DNA of 64,000 bases from Streptococcaceae bacterium ESL0729 (lineage in GTDB: Bacteria > Bacillota > Bacilli > Lactobacillales > Streptococcaceae). The translations under genes were made by a program, and so were the position numbers. How positions within the stretch are numbered: position 1 is the first letter of the stretch; each line of letters opens with the position of its first letter. Shown here one piece after another: positions 8,943-17,457 of this stretch. The notes below the pieces were generated by a model. That model saw only the letters and a program-made list of their open reading frames with translations, searched no databases and had not been told where the DNA came from. The stretch spans positions 1,271,001-1,335,000 of the forward strand of contig CP113924.1 of assembly GCA_029391995.1 (NCBI GenBank), written 5' to 3'.

Positions 8943-9851
8943 CTAACCTTTCTTACTTCTATTTTTTGCATAAACCTGTCTTTGCTTTTGGATTTCAGAC
9001 AAAAGTTGCAGGTAATCATCATACCTAGTCTGAAGAATCTCACCCTGGGCCACAGCCTCTTTAACCGCACAACTTGGCTCATGGGTATGAGTGCACTCAC
9101 GAAACTTACAATCATGGCTAAAATACCTGATATCAATGAAGGCCTCATTAAGACCCGGGGCATCTTTAACCTCATAGTCAAGCGAGCTAAATCCTGGGGT
9201 ATCAGCAATCCATCCCCCTGCCACCTTAAACAGTTCAACATGGCGAGTTGTGTGGCGACCACGACCTAGCTTGTCAGATATCTCCTGGGTCGCAATTGCA
9301 AGGTCTGGAGCAATCTTATTAAGAAGGGTCGACTTACCAGCCCCTGTTTGGCCCATAAAGACTGTTACCTTGTCCTTGAAGTTAACTAAAAGCTCCTGTG
9401 GATCAAAGTAGATATTATAGCCAATCTTCTTATAATCAGCCTGAACCCTTTCAAAGTAACTTAAATCATCTAACAAATCGAGTTTACTAATATAAATGAG
9501 TGGCTTAATCCCCTTGTGTTCAAGAAGGACCAAGAAACGGTCGAGGAGGTTTAGTGAAAACTCCGGCTCAACAGCACTCATAACAACAACAGCCTGGTCG
9601 ATATTTGCAATGGGCGGGCGGACAAGTGAATTTTTACGCTCATCAATCTTTAAGAGGTAGCCCTCATTATCCTCACCCTCACCTGCAGTATATTCCGCAA
9701 AGTCACCAACAACTGGCTTAACCATTTTTTTCCTAAAATTACCACGCGCACGCGTTCTTTCAATTTTTCCCTGGTCCCCATCTTCGATGTAGTAAAAACC
9801 AGCGAGAGATTTTATAATTCTTCCTTTTTTTACCATAGCCTTATTATACAC
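8943..9851 (-). CDS. rsgA: Small ribosomal subunit biogenesis GTPase RsgA
   Basis: Circularly permuted GTPase that checks late 30S maturation. An N-terminal OB-fold ([19 protein letters not shown]) precedes G4-like ISKLDLL, G1 [12 protein letters not shown] and G3 [11 protein letters not shown]-terminal zinc site is C-x5-C-x-H-x5-C ([14 protein letters not shown]). I keep the GTG start at 9851 because GGGGGAG lies 8 nt upstream. An ATG at 9836 also fits family N-termini, but it has only AAGG two bases away. A TATAAT falls just inside the GTG start, so a short or leaderless transcript from 9836 is possible. Confidence 0.93.
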   Translation of the reverse strand: MYNKAMVKKGRIIKSLAGFYYIEDGDQGKIERTRARGNFRKKMVKPVVGDFAEYTAGEGEDNEGYLLKIDERKNSLVRPPIANIDQAVVVMSAVEPEFSLNLLDRFLVLLEHKGIKPLIYISKLDLLDDLSYFERVQADYKKIGYNIYFDPQELLVNFKDKVTVFMGQTGAGKSTLLNKIAPDLAIATQEISDKLGRGRHTTRHVELFKVAGGWIADTPGFSSLDYEVKDAPGLNEAFIDIRYFSHDCKFRECTHTHEPSCAVKEAVAQGEILQTRYDDYLQLLSEIQKQRQVYAKNRSKKG

Positions 9852-9979
9852 AATTCTAGCTCCCCCTTCAGCAAAATCGCCTAAAGCTCTTGGGGAAACA
9901 ACCCTTTAGTTTAGCGGATTATATTAGCTCTAGTATACATTAAATATGACTTTAATTAAAATTATATAATGAATTTTCC

Positions 9980-10007
9980 AGGCAAAATAAAATGGCCGAA
10001 GCCATTT
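9980..10007 (-). terminator. Terminator after rsmA
   Basis: On the minus strand AAATGGC-TTCG-GCCATTT forms a 7-bp stem with a stable UUCG tetraloop, followed by TATTTT. It begins one base beyond the rsmA stop codon. Confidence 0.8.
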
Positions 10008-10008
10008 A

Positions 10009-10884
10009 TTATTTCCAATATTTATAAAGCGAGTTGGCAAGTCTTGCGAAATCCTCAATACTTAGGGCTTCACCACGGATTGTTGGCTTGATGTCAGCGT
10101 CTTCAAGGGCTAAAGTCAGCTTTTCCTTGATTTCATCATTTTTCCCAAAAGAAGCAAGTAAATTATTCCAAAGGGTCTTCCTACGGTGGGTGAAGGCAAG
10201 TTTTGTCACCCTAAAGAAGAAAGTCTCATCATCCACCTTAACAAGGGGCTCAGGACGTCTTACCATCTTAAGGATTGCACTGTCAACATTTGGTGCTGGG
10301 ATAAAGACTGTACGCGGTACGATAAAGGCAACAGAAGCCTCCATGTAGTACTGGACAGCGATACTTAGGCTACCGTAAGCCTTAGTATTAGGTTTGGCAC
10401 TGATCCTGTCAGCCACCTCTTTTTGCATCATCACGACAAATTCCGCAAAGGGAATGCGACTTTCAATCAGGTGCATAAGGATTGGTGTTGTGATGTAGTA
10501 GGGAAGGTTTGCGACAACCTTAATTGGAAGGTCAGGATTCTTGAATTTCTTAATCTGACTTTGGAGGTCTGTCTTTAGAACATCCTCATTGATGATTTGA
10601 ACATTATCATAAGGAGCCAGCGTTTCCCCAAGGATTGGAATCAGGCGGTCGTCAATCTCAAAGGCCATAACCTCAGCTGCCTCACGGGCAAGAAACTCAG
10701 TTAGGGCTCCGATTCCGGGACCGATTTCGATAACATTCACCTGGCGGGAAAGGTCAGCTGTTTCCGTGATCTTTGCAAGGATGTTTGGGTCGGTTAAAAA
10801 GTTTTGCCCAAGACTTTTTTTAAAAGAAAAACCGTGGCGTTCAAGAATTGCTCTTGTATTTTGATAGTCTGCGATATTACTCAT
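10009..10884 (-). CDS. rsmA: 16S rRNA (adenine1518-N6/adenine1519-N6)-dimethyltransferase
   Basis: KsgA/RsmA dimethylates two adenines in the 3' hairpin of 16S rRNA during 30S assembly. The 291-residue protein has the N-terminal [10 protein letters not shown] motif, the SAM site [15 protein letters not shown] (about 49-63), and catalytic [10 protein letters not shown] (about 126-135). It overlaps the rnmV stop region by 8 bp, so the two are co-translated in a tatD-rnmV-rsmA unit. A terminator follows directly. Confidence 0.97.
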   Translation of the reverse strand: MSNIADYQNTRAILERHGFSFKKSLGQNFLTDPNILAKITETADLSRQVNVIEIGPGIGALTEFLAREAAEVMAFEIDDRLIPILGETLAPYDNVQIINEDVLKTDLQSQIKKFKNPDLPIKVVANLPYYITTPILMHLIESRIPFAEFVVMMQKEVADRISAKPNTKAYGSLSIAVQYYMEASVAFIVPRTVFIPAPNVDSAILKMVRRPEPLVKVDDETFFFRVTKLAFTHRRKTLWNNLLASFGKNDEIKEKLTLALEDADIKPTIRGEALSIEDFARLANSLYKYWK

Positions 10885-11449
10885 TATTGTATTTGTTCAT
10901 TGCCTTTCTTACTTGTTCTTCGTCGATGCCAAAAAGAGAAAGTCTTTTTGGCAGTTGTTTGGCATTGGTATAGCCAATTCTTAGTTCTTCTCCCAGAAAT
11001 TCCCGTCTGGCCCTGCCCTCACTTGACATAATAAGACCAAGTTCAATAAGGACTGCCTGATCAACTACTGGGAAGTCAACACGTGCATCATGGGCACTGG
11101 CAAGAGCTGTTTTCAAGTCCTCATAGGAGGCATGCTCTACCCCAAGACTTTTTCCCTTGCTTTTTGAGCTTGGTCTTGCCTCCTGGGGATTTAAGAAGGC
11201 TTGTTTGACACCTGGGAGGGCTTGAACAATTTTCTTGCGGATTTTTTCCCCAGAAAAGTCAGGATCTGTAAAGACGATAACGCCACGAAGGTCATCAAGC
11301 ATCTCAATTTTTTCAAGATCCTCATCCGTTATAGCTGATCCCCTTGTCTCATAGGTTTCAACCTCAAAAAATTCCTTGAGGCGTCTCGTATCATCCTTAC
11401 CCTCAACGACTACGACTTCTGAAATTCGGATTTTTTCCCTGTCTAACAT
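10877..11449 (-). CDS. rnmV: Ribonuclease M5 (5S rRNA maturation)
   Basis: TOPRIM-domain endoribonuclease that matures 5S rRNA. The 190-residue protein has the TOPRIM signatures [15 protein letters not shown] (about 13-27, catalytic Glu) and [16 protein letters not shown] (about 57-72, DxD). It lies between tatD (9 bp upstream) and rsmA (overlapping), the standard Firmicutes arrangement. Confidence 0.95.
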   Translation of the reverse strand: MLDREKIRISEVVVVEGKDDTRRLKEFFEVETYETRGSAITDEDLEKIEMLDDLRGVIVFTDPDFSGEKIRKKIVQALPGVKQAFLNPQEARPSSKSKGKSLGVEHASYEDLKTALASAHDARVDFPVVDQAVLIELGLIMSSEGRARREFLGEELRIGYTNAKQLPKRLSLFGIDEEQVRKAMNKYNNE

Positions 11450-11458
11450 GGTCTCCTC

Positions 11459-12229
11459 CTAGTCCTTAAGATTAAAGACGCGGTGGGCGTTTTCTGTCGT
11501 AGCAGCTGCCATCTCCTCATAGCTTAGGCCGCGGAGTTCCGCAATCTTTTGGACAACAAAGTGGGTGTAGGCTGTGTGGTTGGTTTTACCCCGGTAGGGA
11601 ACTGGTGCTAGGTAGGGAGCATCTGTCTCAACGAGGATGCGGTCCAGAGGAAGTTTTGCGGCTGCCTCCTGGAGGTCAAGAGCCTTCTTGAAGGTTACAA
11701 CCCCTGAAATTGAGATATACATGCCAAGATTGATAAACTTTTGTGCCTCTTCAAGGCTACCTGAAAAGCTGTGCATGATGCCGCCACGTGGTCCAACACC
11801 CTCACTTTTTATAATCTCGTAGGTATCACTCATAGCATCCCGAGTGTGGACGATAAAGGGCAGGTGAGCCTCTTTTGAGAGGGCAATCTGCCGTCTAAAG
11901 ACCTCTTCTTGAACCTCCTTGGGTGAAGTCATCCAGTGGTAGTCAAGGCCAATTTCCCCCCAGCCGATAACGCGGTCGTTTTTTATCTTCTCAAGGAGGT
12001 AGTTCTCAACCTCCTCATCATAGTCACTTGCCTCAGTCGGGTGCCAGCCAATGATGCTGTAGATATTGTCATATTTTTTCGAAAGTGCAAGACTTTCCTC
12101 AATCGTTGGCCTATCAAAGCCCACAACTGCCATTTCCCTAACATCAAATTCGTAGGCAAGAGCAAGTTCTTCATCAGTTTTACCAAGAAAGTCTTTCACA
12201 TTTAAGTGGGTATGGGTATCAAAAATCAT
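11459..12229 (-). CDS. tatD: TatD-family metal-dependent hydrolase/DNase
   Basis: A 256-residue TIM-barrel amidohydrolase-type phosphoesterase. Metal ligands appear in IFDTHTHLNV (N-terminus), WGEIGLDYHW (about 90), FIVHTRDA (about 128), MHSFSG and ILVETDAPYLAP (about 200). TatD proteins have 3'-5' DNase activity; the cellular role in Firmicutes is uncertain. It is the first gene of tatD-rnmV-rsmA and has its own promoter candidate with an unusual palindrome in the leader (12265-12289). Confidence 0.93.
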   Translation of the reverse strand: MIFDTHTHLNVKDFLGKTDEELALAYEFDVREMAVVGFDRPTIEESLALSKKYDNIYSIIGWHPTEASDYDEEVENYLLEKIKNDRVIGWGEIGLDYHWMTSPKEVQEEVFRRQIALSKEAHLPFIVHTRDAMSDTYEIIKSEGVGPRGGIMHSFSGSLEEAQKFINLGMYISISGVVTFKKALDLQEAAAKLPLDRILVETDAPYLAPVPYRGKTNHTAYTHFVVQKIAELRGLSYEEMAAATTENAHRVFNLKD

Positions 12230-12264
12230 ATTATTCTCCTAGGTAATAAATTAGTGCAAAGAAA

Positions 12265-12319
12265 AATGAAAGCACTAAGTACTTTCATTCATTATAACAC
12301 AATAAGACACGGTCACAAT
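12265..12319 (-). promoter_or_regulatory. tatD promoter candidate with 25-bp near-palindrome at the transcript start
   Basis: On the minus strand an extended -10 TGtTATAAT (TATAAT 12291-12296) lies 16 bp from a TTGTGA (12313-12318). The palindrome 12265-12289 pairs AATGAAAG with CTTTCATT, with an inner ACT/AGT pair and only one mismatched position. It covers the predicted start of the RNA. A T-rich stretch (TTTTTCTTT) follows on the minus strand, so it may also end spx read-through. Confidence 0.5.
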
Positions 12320-12355
12320 CAGACATCTAGGCCGCAGGCCTTGAAAAAATAAATC

Positions 12356-12754
12356 CTAAATAACACTTCTCAAACGCGCATCTCTATTTTCAATAATTCT
12401 TACCGAGCGAGGAAGGAAAGTTCTTATTTCTTCCTCATTGTATCCAATGTTCAACTTTTTAGAGTCCATAATAATTGGACGACGTAAAATTTGTGGATTC
12501 TCAGTAATAATTTTAACAACTTGACTAAAGGTTAGTTCCTCAAAGTCAATATTCAGCTGCTTAACATACCTATTACGTGTAGAGATAACACCATCAATAC
12601 CATCTTCTGTCATTTCAAGAATCGTTTGAACTTCTTCTTTAGTCAGAGGATTGCTGATGATATTTCTTTCAACGAAATTAATTTGATGTTTAGCAAACCA
12701 AGCTTTGGCTTTTTTACAACTTGTGCAAGACGGGGCAGTATAAACGGTAAGCAT
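12356..12754 (-). CDS. spx: Transcriptional regulator Spx
   Basis: ArsC-fold regulator that binds the RNA polymerase alpha C-terminal domain and redirects transcription under disulfide stress. At 132 residues it has standard length. The redox switch CTSC is at residues 10-13, and RRPIIMD (about 91-97) contains the conserved basic pair. It has its own extended -10 promoter and follows recA on the same strand, as spxA does in streptococci. Confidence 0.95.
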   Translation of the reverse strand: MLTVYTAPSCTSCKKAKAWFAKHQINFVERNIISNPLTKEEVQTILEMTEDGIDGVISTRNRYVKQLNIDFEELTFSQVVKIITENPQILRRPIIMDSKKLNIGYNEEEIRTFLPRSVRIIENRDARLRSVI

Positions 12755-12795
12755 AAATCACACTCCTTTGTAAAGGGAACCACTATCATGTGATT

Positions 12796-12823
12796 ATTAT
12801 ATCATACGTTATTAATATTGCAA
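12796..12823 (-). promoter_or_regulatory. spx promoter
   Basis: Minus strand TTGCAA (12818-12823), 16-bp spacer, TGaTATAAT extended -10 (TATAAT 12796-12801). A GGAGTG Shine-Dalgarno follows before the spx ATG. Confidence 0.7.
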
Positions 12824-12867
12824 GCCTTTTCAGAGATTTAATTTGTAAAAAATATATTTAACTATTC

Positions 12868-14013
12868 TTAATCTTCTATTTCAATATCTTCAAGTTCAAG
12901 ACCTAAATCTTCATTTTTAGTGGCCTTGGCTGTCTTAACTTTTTCTTTGTCATCTTTATCAGTGCTGTCCTCTAATAGGCCAAACTTAACGCGGACTTCC
13001 CTGTCGATTTCATCAAAAACTTCTGGATGTTCCTTCAAATAAGCCTTGGCCTTTTCAGAACCTTGACCAATTCGTTCATCCTTATATGAATACCAGGCAC
13101 CTGATTTTTTAACAATATCAAGGTCAGAAGCAATCTTAAGAAGCTCACCTGTTTGTGAAATCCCTTCACCATACATGATTTCTACTTCAGCTACCTTAAA
13201 TGGTGGGGCAACCTTATTTTTAACAACCTTAATCTTAGTTTCCTTACCAACGTTTTGATCCTTCTCGTCACCTGTACCCTTGATTTGCGTGTTTCCACGG
13301 ACATCAAGACGGATTGATGAATAGAATTTAAGGGCACGTCCACCAGGAGTAGTTTCTGGGTTACCAAACATTACACCTACTTTTTCACGAAGTTGGTTGA
13401 TGAAGATTGCAATTGTCTTAGTCTTGTTGATACTTGCTGAAAGTTTACGCATGGCCTGACTCATCATTCGGGCTTGAAGACCAACGTGTGAGTCACCAAT
13501 GTCACCGTCAATTTCAGCACGAGGCACAAGGGCTGCAACCGAGTCAATAACAACAAGGTCAATCGCTCCACTGTCGATTAGGCGGCCAGCAATTTCAAGC
13601 CCCTGCTCTCCGCTATCTGGTTGTGATAAAAGGAGTTCATCAATATTTACACCCAAGGCCTGGGCATAGGCTGGGTCAAGGGCATGCTCAGCATCGATGA
13701 AGGCTGCGATTCCACCTTCTTTTTGAGCCTGGGCTACGGCGTGTAGGGCCACAGTTGTTTTACCAGATGATTCTGGCCCGTAGATTTCAATAATCCGTCC
13801 CTTTGGATAACCACCAGCACCAAGGGCGATGTCAAGGGCTAGACTTCCAGAACTCATGACCTGAACCTTTTGCTCAGCCTTGTCACCCAGACGCATAAGT
13901 GCTCCCTTACCATAATCTTTTTCGATTACTTTAAGGGCATCATTGAGGGCACGTTCTCTTTCGTCACCAAATTTCTTTGTAACTTCTTCTGTTTTTTTCT
14001 TAACTTTAGCCAA
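12868..14013 (-). CDS. recA: Recombinase A
   Basis: ATP-dependent strand-exchange protein and SOS coprotease. Walker [23 protein letters not shown] and VIDSVAAL segments, and the L2 region [20 protein letters not shown] are all present. The longest frame starts at a TTG at 14025. I prefer the TTG at 14013, giving [11 protein letters not shown], because GGAG lies 6 nt before it, while the outer TTG overlaps that Shine-Dalgarno. About 381 residues with an acidic C-terminal tail rich in Lys/Glu/Asp. Rare start codons on recA suggest modest translation. No LexA-type CGAAC-N4-GTTCG box is visible upstream. Confidence 0.96.
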   Translation of the reverse strand: MAKVKKKTEEVTKKFGDERERALNDALKVIEKDYGKGALMRLGDKAEQKVQVMSSGSLALDIALGAGGYPKGRIIEIYGPESSGKTTVALHAVAQAQKEGGIAAFIDAEHALDPAYAQALGVNIDELLLSQPDSGEQGLEIAGRLIDSGAIDLVVIDSVAALVPRAEIDGDIGDSHVGLQARMMSQAMRKLSASINKTKTIAIFINQLREKVGVMFGNPETTPGGRALKFYSSIRLDVRGNTQIKGTGDEKDQNVGKETKIKVVKNKVAPPFKVAEVEIMYGEGISQTGELLKIASDLDIVKKSGAWYSYKDERIGQGSEKAKAYLKEHPEVFDEIDREVRVKFGLLEDSTDKDDKEKVKTAKATKNEDLGLELEDIEIED

Positions 14014-14049
14014 TTTTTTCTCCAATCTTAATTGTTACAAGGTAGGTTT

Positions 14050-14086
14050 ATTATACCATTTTTGGGTCTATAATTCATGTTAGACC
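14050..14086 (-). promoter_or_regulatory. recA promoter with inverted repeat
   Basis: Minus strand extended -10 TGgTATAAT (TATAAT 14050-14055), with no good -35. The inverted repeat GGTCTA-N10-TAGACC (14065-14086) occupies the -20 to -40 region, where an operator or activator site would be expected. Confidence 0.5.
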
Positions 14087-14209
14087 ACTTGGATAAAAGC
14101 AGTAATTAGACCCTTCCATCTACCTCCTTATACGATAAAAAAGAAGCATTTTACCAGTCTACTCACCCATCATCTAATTAAAATTTTAGTCTTTTTTCAA
14201 AAAAAGAAC

Positions 14210-14215
14210 TATAAT
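14210..14215 (+). promoter_or_regulatory. -10 element upstream of the ABC transporter
   Basis: TATAAT lies 32 bp before the ATG, which has a GTGGAGGAAAG Shine-Dalgarno. The -35 is poor (TTTAGT at a 19-bp spacing), which may mean an activator is needed. Confidence 0.4.
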
Positions 14216-14247
14216 AGAGCCTATACATTTATTAGTGGAGGAAAGTT

Positions 14248-16245
14248 ATGCCCTTATTAGAACTTAAAGATATTAAAAAATCTTATTACCTGGGAAAGGA
14301 AGAATTTCCCGTATTGAAGGGAATAAATCTCTCCTTTGAAAGAGGAGAATTTGCAAGTATTCTCGGTGAATCAGGAGGCGGTAAATCGACTCTTATGAAC
14401 ATCATTGGAGGTCTTGATAATAAATTTTCCGGTGAGGTAATTGTTAATAATGTTAACCAAAGGTCAAAAACCGAAAAGGCCATGGATGAATACCGCAGGA
14501 GTACCATCGGCTTTATTTTCCAAAGTTTTAACCTAGTTAATTATCTAAGCGTTTTAGATAATGTTCTCCTAAGTCTTAAGATGACCAGTCTTTCACACCA
14601 GGAGCAGGTCAAAAAGGCTGAGGAGTTACTCAAACAAGTAGGTCTCTTTGACCACCGCAAGAAGAAGCCTAATCAGCTATCAGGTGGACAAAAGCAGAGG
14701 GTGGCCATTGCTCGTGCCCTTGCCAATAGCCCTGAAATTATTATAGCTGATGAACCTACTGGAGCCCTTGACAGTCAAAATACCAGGGATGTCCTTCGCA
14801 TTCTAAGGGAAATTGCTGAAAGTGGAACCACCGTTGTCGTTGTTACCCATTCACAAGAGGTTGCTGATTACGGTACAAGAATCATCAGATTAGCTGATGG
14901 GCAGATTGTGGCTGATGAAAAGCTAAGAGACCCTTATCAGGTTGTCGAAAAACCTAAGAACTTCAAGGCCAAGGCCCTAAGCCTTAGAAGCTCTCTTGGA
15001 ATGTCTTGGAAGCATTTTAAATACAACTGGAAGCAAAATCTTTTGATTGCAATTGGTACAGGAATTGGGCTTTTTGCAGTTATGCTCTTCTTGGGGCTTG
15101 GAAACGGGATTAGTAAGTTTGCTGAAAAGCAGGTATCAGAACAACTTAACCCCAACCATCCAACCATTATGAGAAGGATTTCAAAGGATGATAAAATCCC
15201 TAATGAGCTAGCCCTACAGGAGTCAAGTCAAGCTGTTTTGAGTGGGGACTCTAAGCTTTTATTTGATGATAGTTTAATCGCAAAATTAAAGGCTGTAAGC
15301 CACGTTTCAGGGGTTGAGGAAACCTATAACATTCCTTTAGTCATTCCTGGTAAAATTACCCTTAATGATCAGGCTGAAAACTTTCAAACTGTAGCTAGTT
15401 GGGGCAGTAACCAACAGGAAGCTTCAGTCAAGGAAGGCCATATCCCAGGGGATAACGAGGTTCTTATCAGCAAGCAAACGGCCATGAAATTTGATCCTGA
15501 GGATTACCAGTCAATTGTCGGTAAAAAGGTTAAGGTCAGCTATGCGACCCTGTCAAGTGACGGGACAAAACCTGCTACCATCGAAAAAGAGTACACTGTG
15601 TCTGGTATCATTGATTCTCTAGCAAGCTCAAACATGGCAGTCTTTAGCTTCAAGGAACTTAAAAATGACCTGGCAGCTGCTGGAGCTCAAACTAAGTCAA
15701 GTATCGTATCAATTGATATTGATGATTCTAAAAATGTCGACCAGGTTCTCTCAGACATTCAAAATATTAAAATTGACGGTCAAAAGGCCTTCGTTACTCT
15801 AGGAACAGGAGACATCCTTAAAACAATTAATGGTTACCTAGATATCATTAAGTATGTTCTTGCAGCTATTGCTGGAATCTCCCTCATCGTGTCAATCTTT
15901 ATGATTGTCGTGACAACTTACATGTCCGTTACTGAAAGAACTAAAGAAATTGGTATCCTTCGTGCTATGGGGGCCCGCAAAAAAGATATTCGCCGTCTCT
16001 TTACTGGAGAAAGCCTTATGCTAGGTCTTCTTGCAGCAATCATAGCTATTGCAGGAGCCCTACTAGGAGAATTTGGACTTAATAAGGCTCTCTATGGTTT
16101 GGCCAACTTCAATCTGGTTCAGGTTACAAGTAGTGATGTGACTTTTGCCATCTTAGTTGGAATCATCATTGCCCTTCTATCAAGTATTGCACCATCAAGT
16201 CGTGCAAGTAAGATGAACACAATTGAAGCACTTTCAGTTGATTAA
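14248..16245 (+). CDS. MacB-like ABC transporter, fused ATPase and FtsX-type permease
   Basis: A 665-residue fusion. The N-terminal ATPase has Walker A GESGGGKST (about 40), Q-loop FIFQSFN, signature LSGGQKQRVAIARAL (about 145), Walker B IIIADEPTGALD and switch VVTHSQ. After about residue 255 there is a first membrane segment (LLIAIGTGIGLFAVMLFL), an extracytoplasmic domain of about 240 residues, and three C-terminal membrane segments ending with SSIAPSSRASKMNTIEALS, typical of FtsX/MacB permeases. Such proteins export peptides or antibiotics, or sense envelope stress. It is monocistronic and divergent from recA, with no two-component system or peptide gene beside it. The substrate is unknown. 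Confidence 0.88.
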   Translation: MPLLELKDIKKSYYLGKEEFPVLKGINLSFERGEFASILGESGGGKSTLMNIIGGLDNKFSGEVIVNNVNQRSKTEKAMDEYRRSTIGFIFQSFNLVNYLSVLDNVLLSLKMTSLSHQEQVKKAEELLKQVGLFDHRKKKPNQLSGGQKQRVAIARALANSPEIIIADEPTGALDSQNTRDVLRILREIAESGTTVVVVTHSQEVADYGTRIIRLADGQIVADEKLRDPYQVVEKPKNFKAKALSLRSSLGMSWKHFKYNWKQNLLIAIGTGIGLFAVMLFLGLGNGISKFAEKQVSEQLNPNHPTIMRRISKDDKIPNELALQESSQAVLSGDSKLLFDDSLIAKLKAVSHVSGVEETYNIPLVIPGKITLNDQAENFQTVASWGSNQQEASVKEGHIPGDNEVLISKQTAMKFDPEDYQSIVGKKVKVSYATLSSDGTKPATIEKEYTVSGIIDSLASSNMAVFSFKELKNDLAAAGAQTKSSIVSIDIDDSKNVDQVLSDIQNIKIDGQKAFVTLGTGDILKTINGYLDIIKYVLAAIAGISLIVSIFMIVVTTYMSVTERTKEIGILRAMGARKKDIRRLFTGESLMLGLLAAIIAIAGALLGEFGLNKALYGLANFNLVQVTSSDVTFAILVGIIIALLSSIAPSSRASKMNTIEALSVD

Positions 16246-16249
16246 TAAT

Positions 16250-16275
16250 AAGCATGCCCAGGCATGCTTTTTTAT
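16250..16275 (+). terminator. Terminator after the ABC transporter
   Basis: AAGCATGC-CCAG-GCATGCTT stem followed by TTTTTT, five bases after the stop codon. Confidence 0.85.
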
Positions 16276-16283
16276 ATGGATTA

Positions 16284-16318
16284 AAATAAAAAAAGAAGCA
16301 GAATAATCTGCTTCTTTT
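16284..16318 (-). terminator. Terminator after rpsD
   Basis: AAAAGAAGCAGA and TCTGCTTCTTTT form a 12-bp stem around ATAA. On the minus strand it is followed by a run of T. Confidence 0.85.
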
Positions 16319-16331
16319 GACCAGGTAAATC

Positions 16332-16943
16332 TTAAAGTTGTTTGTTGTAGAATTCTACGACAAGAGCTTCGTTGATTTCTGGGTTGATCTCATCACGTTC
16401 TGGAAGACGCTCAAGAGTACCAGTAAGTTTGTCAGCATCGAATGATACGAATGCTGGACGTCCAAGAGTAGCTTCAACAGCTTCAAGGATAGCTGGAACT
16501 TTTTGAGATTTTTCACGAACGCTGATTACATCACCAACTTGTACGCGGTATGATGGGATATCAACGCGGCTTCCGTTTACAAGGATGTGACCGTGGTTAA
16601 CGAATTGACGTGCTTGACGACGAGTAGTAGCAAGACCTAGACGGTAAACTACGTTGTCAAGACGTTGTTCAAGAAGAACCATGAAGTTGAAACCAAGAGT
16701 TCCTTCTTTGATTTTGCTTGCTTGTACGAATAGGTTACGGAATTGACGTTCAGTTACTCCGTAAGAGAAACGAAGTTTTTGTTTCTCAGCAAGTTGTAGA
16801 CCGTATTCTGATAGTTTGCTACGGTTGTTTGGTCCGTGTTGTCCTGGTACGTAGTTACGACGAGCGATTTCTTTACCGGTTCCTGAAAGTGATACACCTA
16901 AACGGCGTGAAAGTTTCCATGATGGTCCTGTATAACGTGACAT
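16332..16943 (-). CDS. rpsD: 30S ribosomal protein S4
   Basis: Primary 16S rRNA-binding protein that nucleates 30S assembly. The start at 16943 gives [16 protein letters not shown] and 203 residues, the standard S4 length; GGAGG lies 8 nt upstream. The S4 RNA-binding domain includes [30 protein letters not shown] (about 91-120). The frame continues upstream without a stop for 22 codons, but those codons are leader RNA, not protein. S4 autoregulates its own mRNA in Bacillus, and the leader here looks structured. Confidence 0.97.
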   Translation of the reverse strand: MSRYTGPSWKLSRRLGVSLSGTGKEIARRNYVPGQHGPNNRSKLSEYGLQLAEKQKLRFSYGVTERQFRNLFVQASKIKEGTLGFNFMVLLEQRLDNVVYRLGLATTRRQARQFVNHGHILVNGSRVDIPSYRVQVGDVISVREKSQKVPAILEAVEATLGRPAFVSFDADKLTGTLERLPERDEINPEINEALVVEFYNKQL

Positions 16944-17116
16944 ATTTGTCATCCTCCAAAAATTTATTTTTGAAGAAATAATGTTTTGAATAATTCCAGG
17001 TCCGTGCACTACATCTTCACCTTTACAGCTTTGGCTACTTTAGCTAACCAGATGCATTGTTGACGGGGGCCTTAATTATTCTGCTGCACTATCTCAACTT
17101 TACTAGTTTATCAAGA
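16944..17116 (-). promoter_or_regulatory. rpsD leader, probable S4 autoregulatory region
   Basis: About 170 bp between veg and rpsD hold several complementary segments on the minus strand: GGTT/AGCC around a short loop (about 17032-17049), a GCTA-aag-TAGC alternative in the same place, and a weak long-range GTGCA/TGCAC pair (17004-17008 with 17085-17089). A GGAGG follows. Assignment as an S4 leader rests on known autoregulation of rpsD in Bacillus, not on a covariance match. Confidence 0.4.
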
Positions 17117-17419
17117 TTATTCTTCTGTGTCAACATCAATTTCAACCACTTCAAAAGCTTCTTCCTGATCAGCGTAGTGGATAAGAATATTCTCAGTTAA
17201 AATATCAGAATAGCTGTAGCTTGCTCTTTCTTTGGGACGAGAATCTTGATCATAGACAACAATAAAAAGTGAATCGTAAACCTCAGAAAGGGTTCCTTCG
17301 CGGCGATTTTCACGCTTACGTCCGTACTGGCTTGTAATACCAACTACTTGCCCTTCGTGATTTTTTACGTCTTCCTTAATTTTTTTCATTTTTTCAACAT
17401 CTTCGAATGCTTGTGACAT
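17117..17419 (-). CDS. veg: Veg family protein (DUF1021)
   Basis: A 100-residue small protein. The central segment RRENRREGTLSEVYDSLFIV and the motif ASYSYSDILTE align with Bacillus Veg, where SYSYADILTE is characteristic. Veg is a small beta-barrel-like protein linked to biofilm matrix gene expression in Bacillus; its biochemical role is not settled. A TAGGA Shine-Dalgarno precedes the ATG. It lies between the replicative helicase gene and rpsD. The C-terminal tail is acidic. Confidence 0.85.
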   Translation of the reverse strand: MSQAFEDVEKMKKIKEDVKNHEGQVVGITSQYGRKRENRREGTLSEVYDSLFIVVYDQDSRPKERASYSYSDILTENILIHYADQEEAFEVVEIDVDTEE

Positions 17420-17457
17420 ATTATCCTACTTTCTAGTGACTCTAGTACTTCGAGTAA

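Noticed and set aside
16944..17009. 22-codon upstream extension of rpsD
   Set aside because: S4 is 203 residues starting MSRYTG, with GGAGG before that ATG; the extension is leader RNA that happens to stay open.
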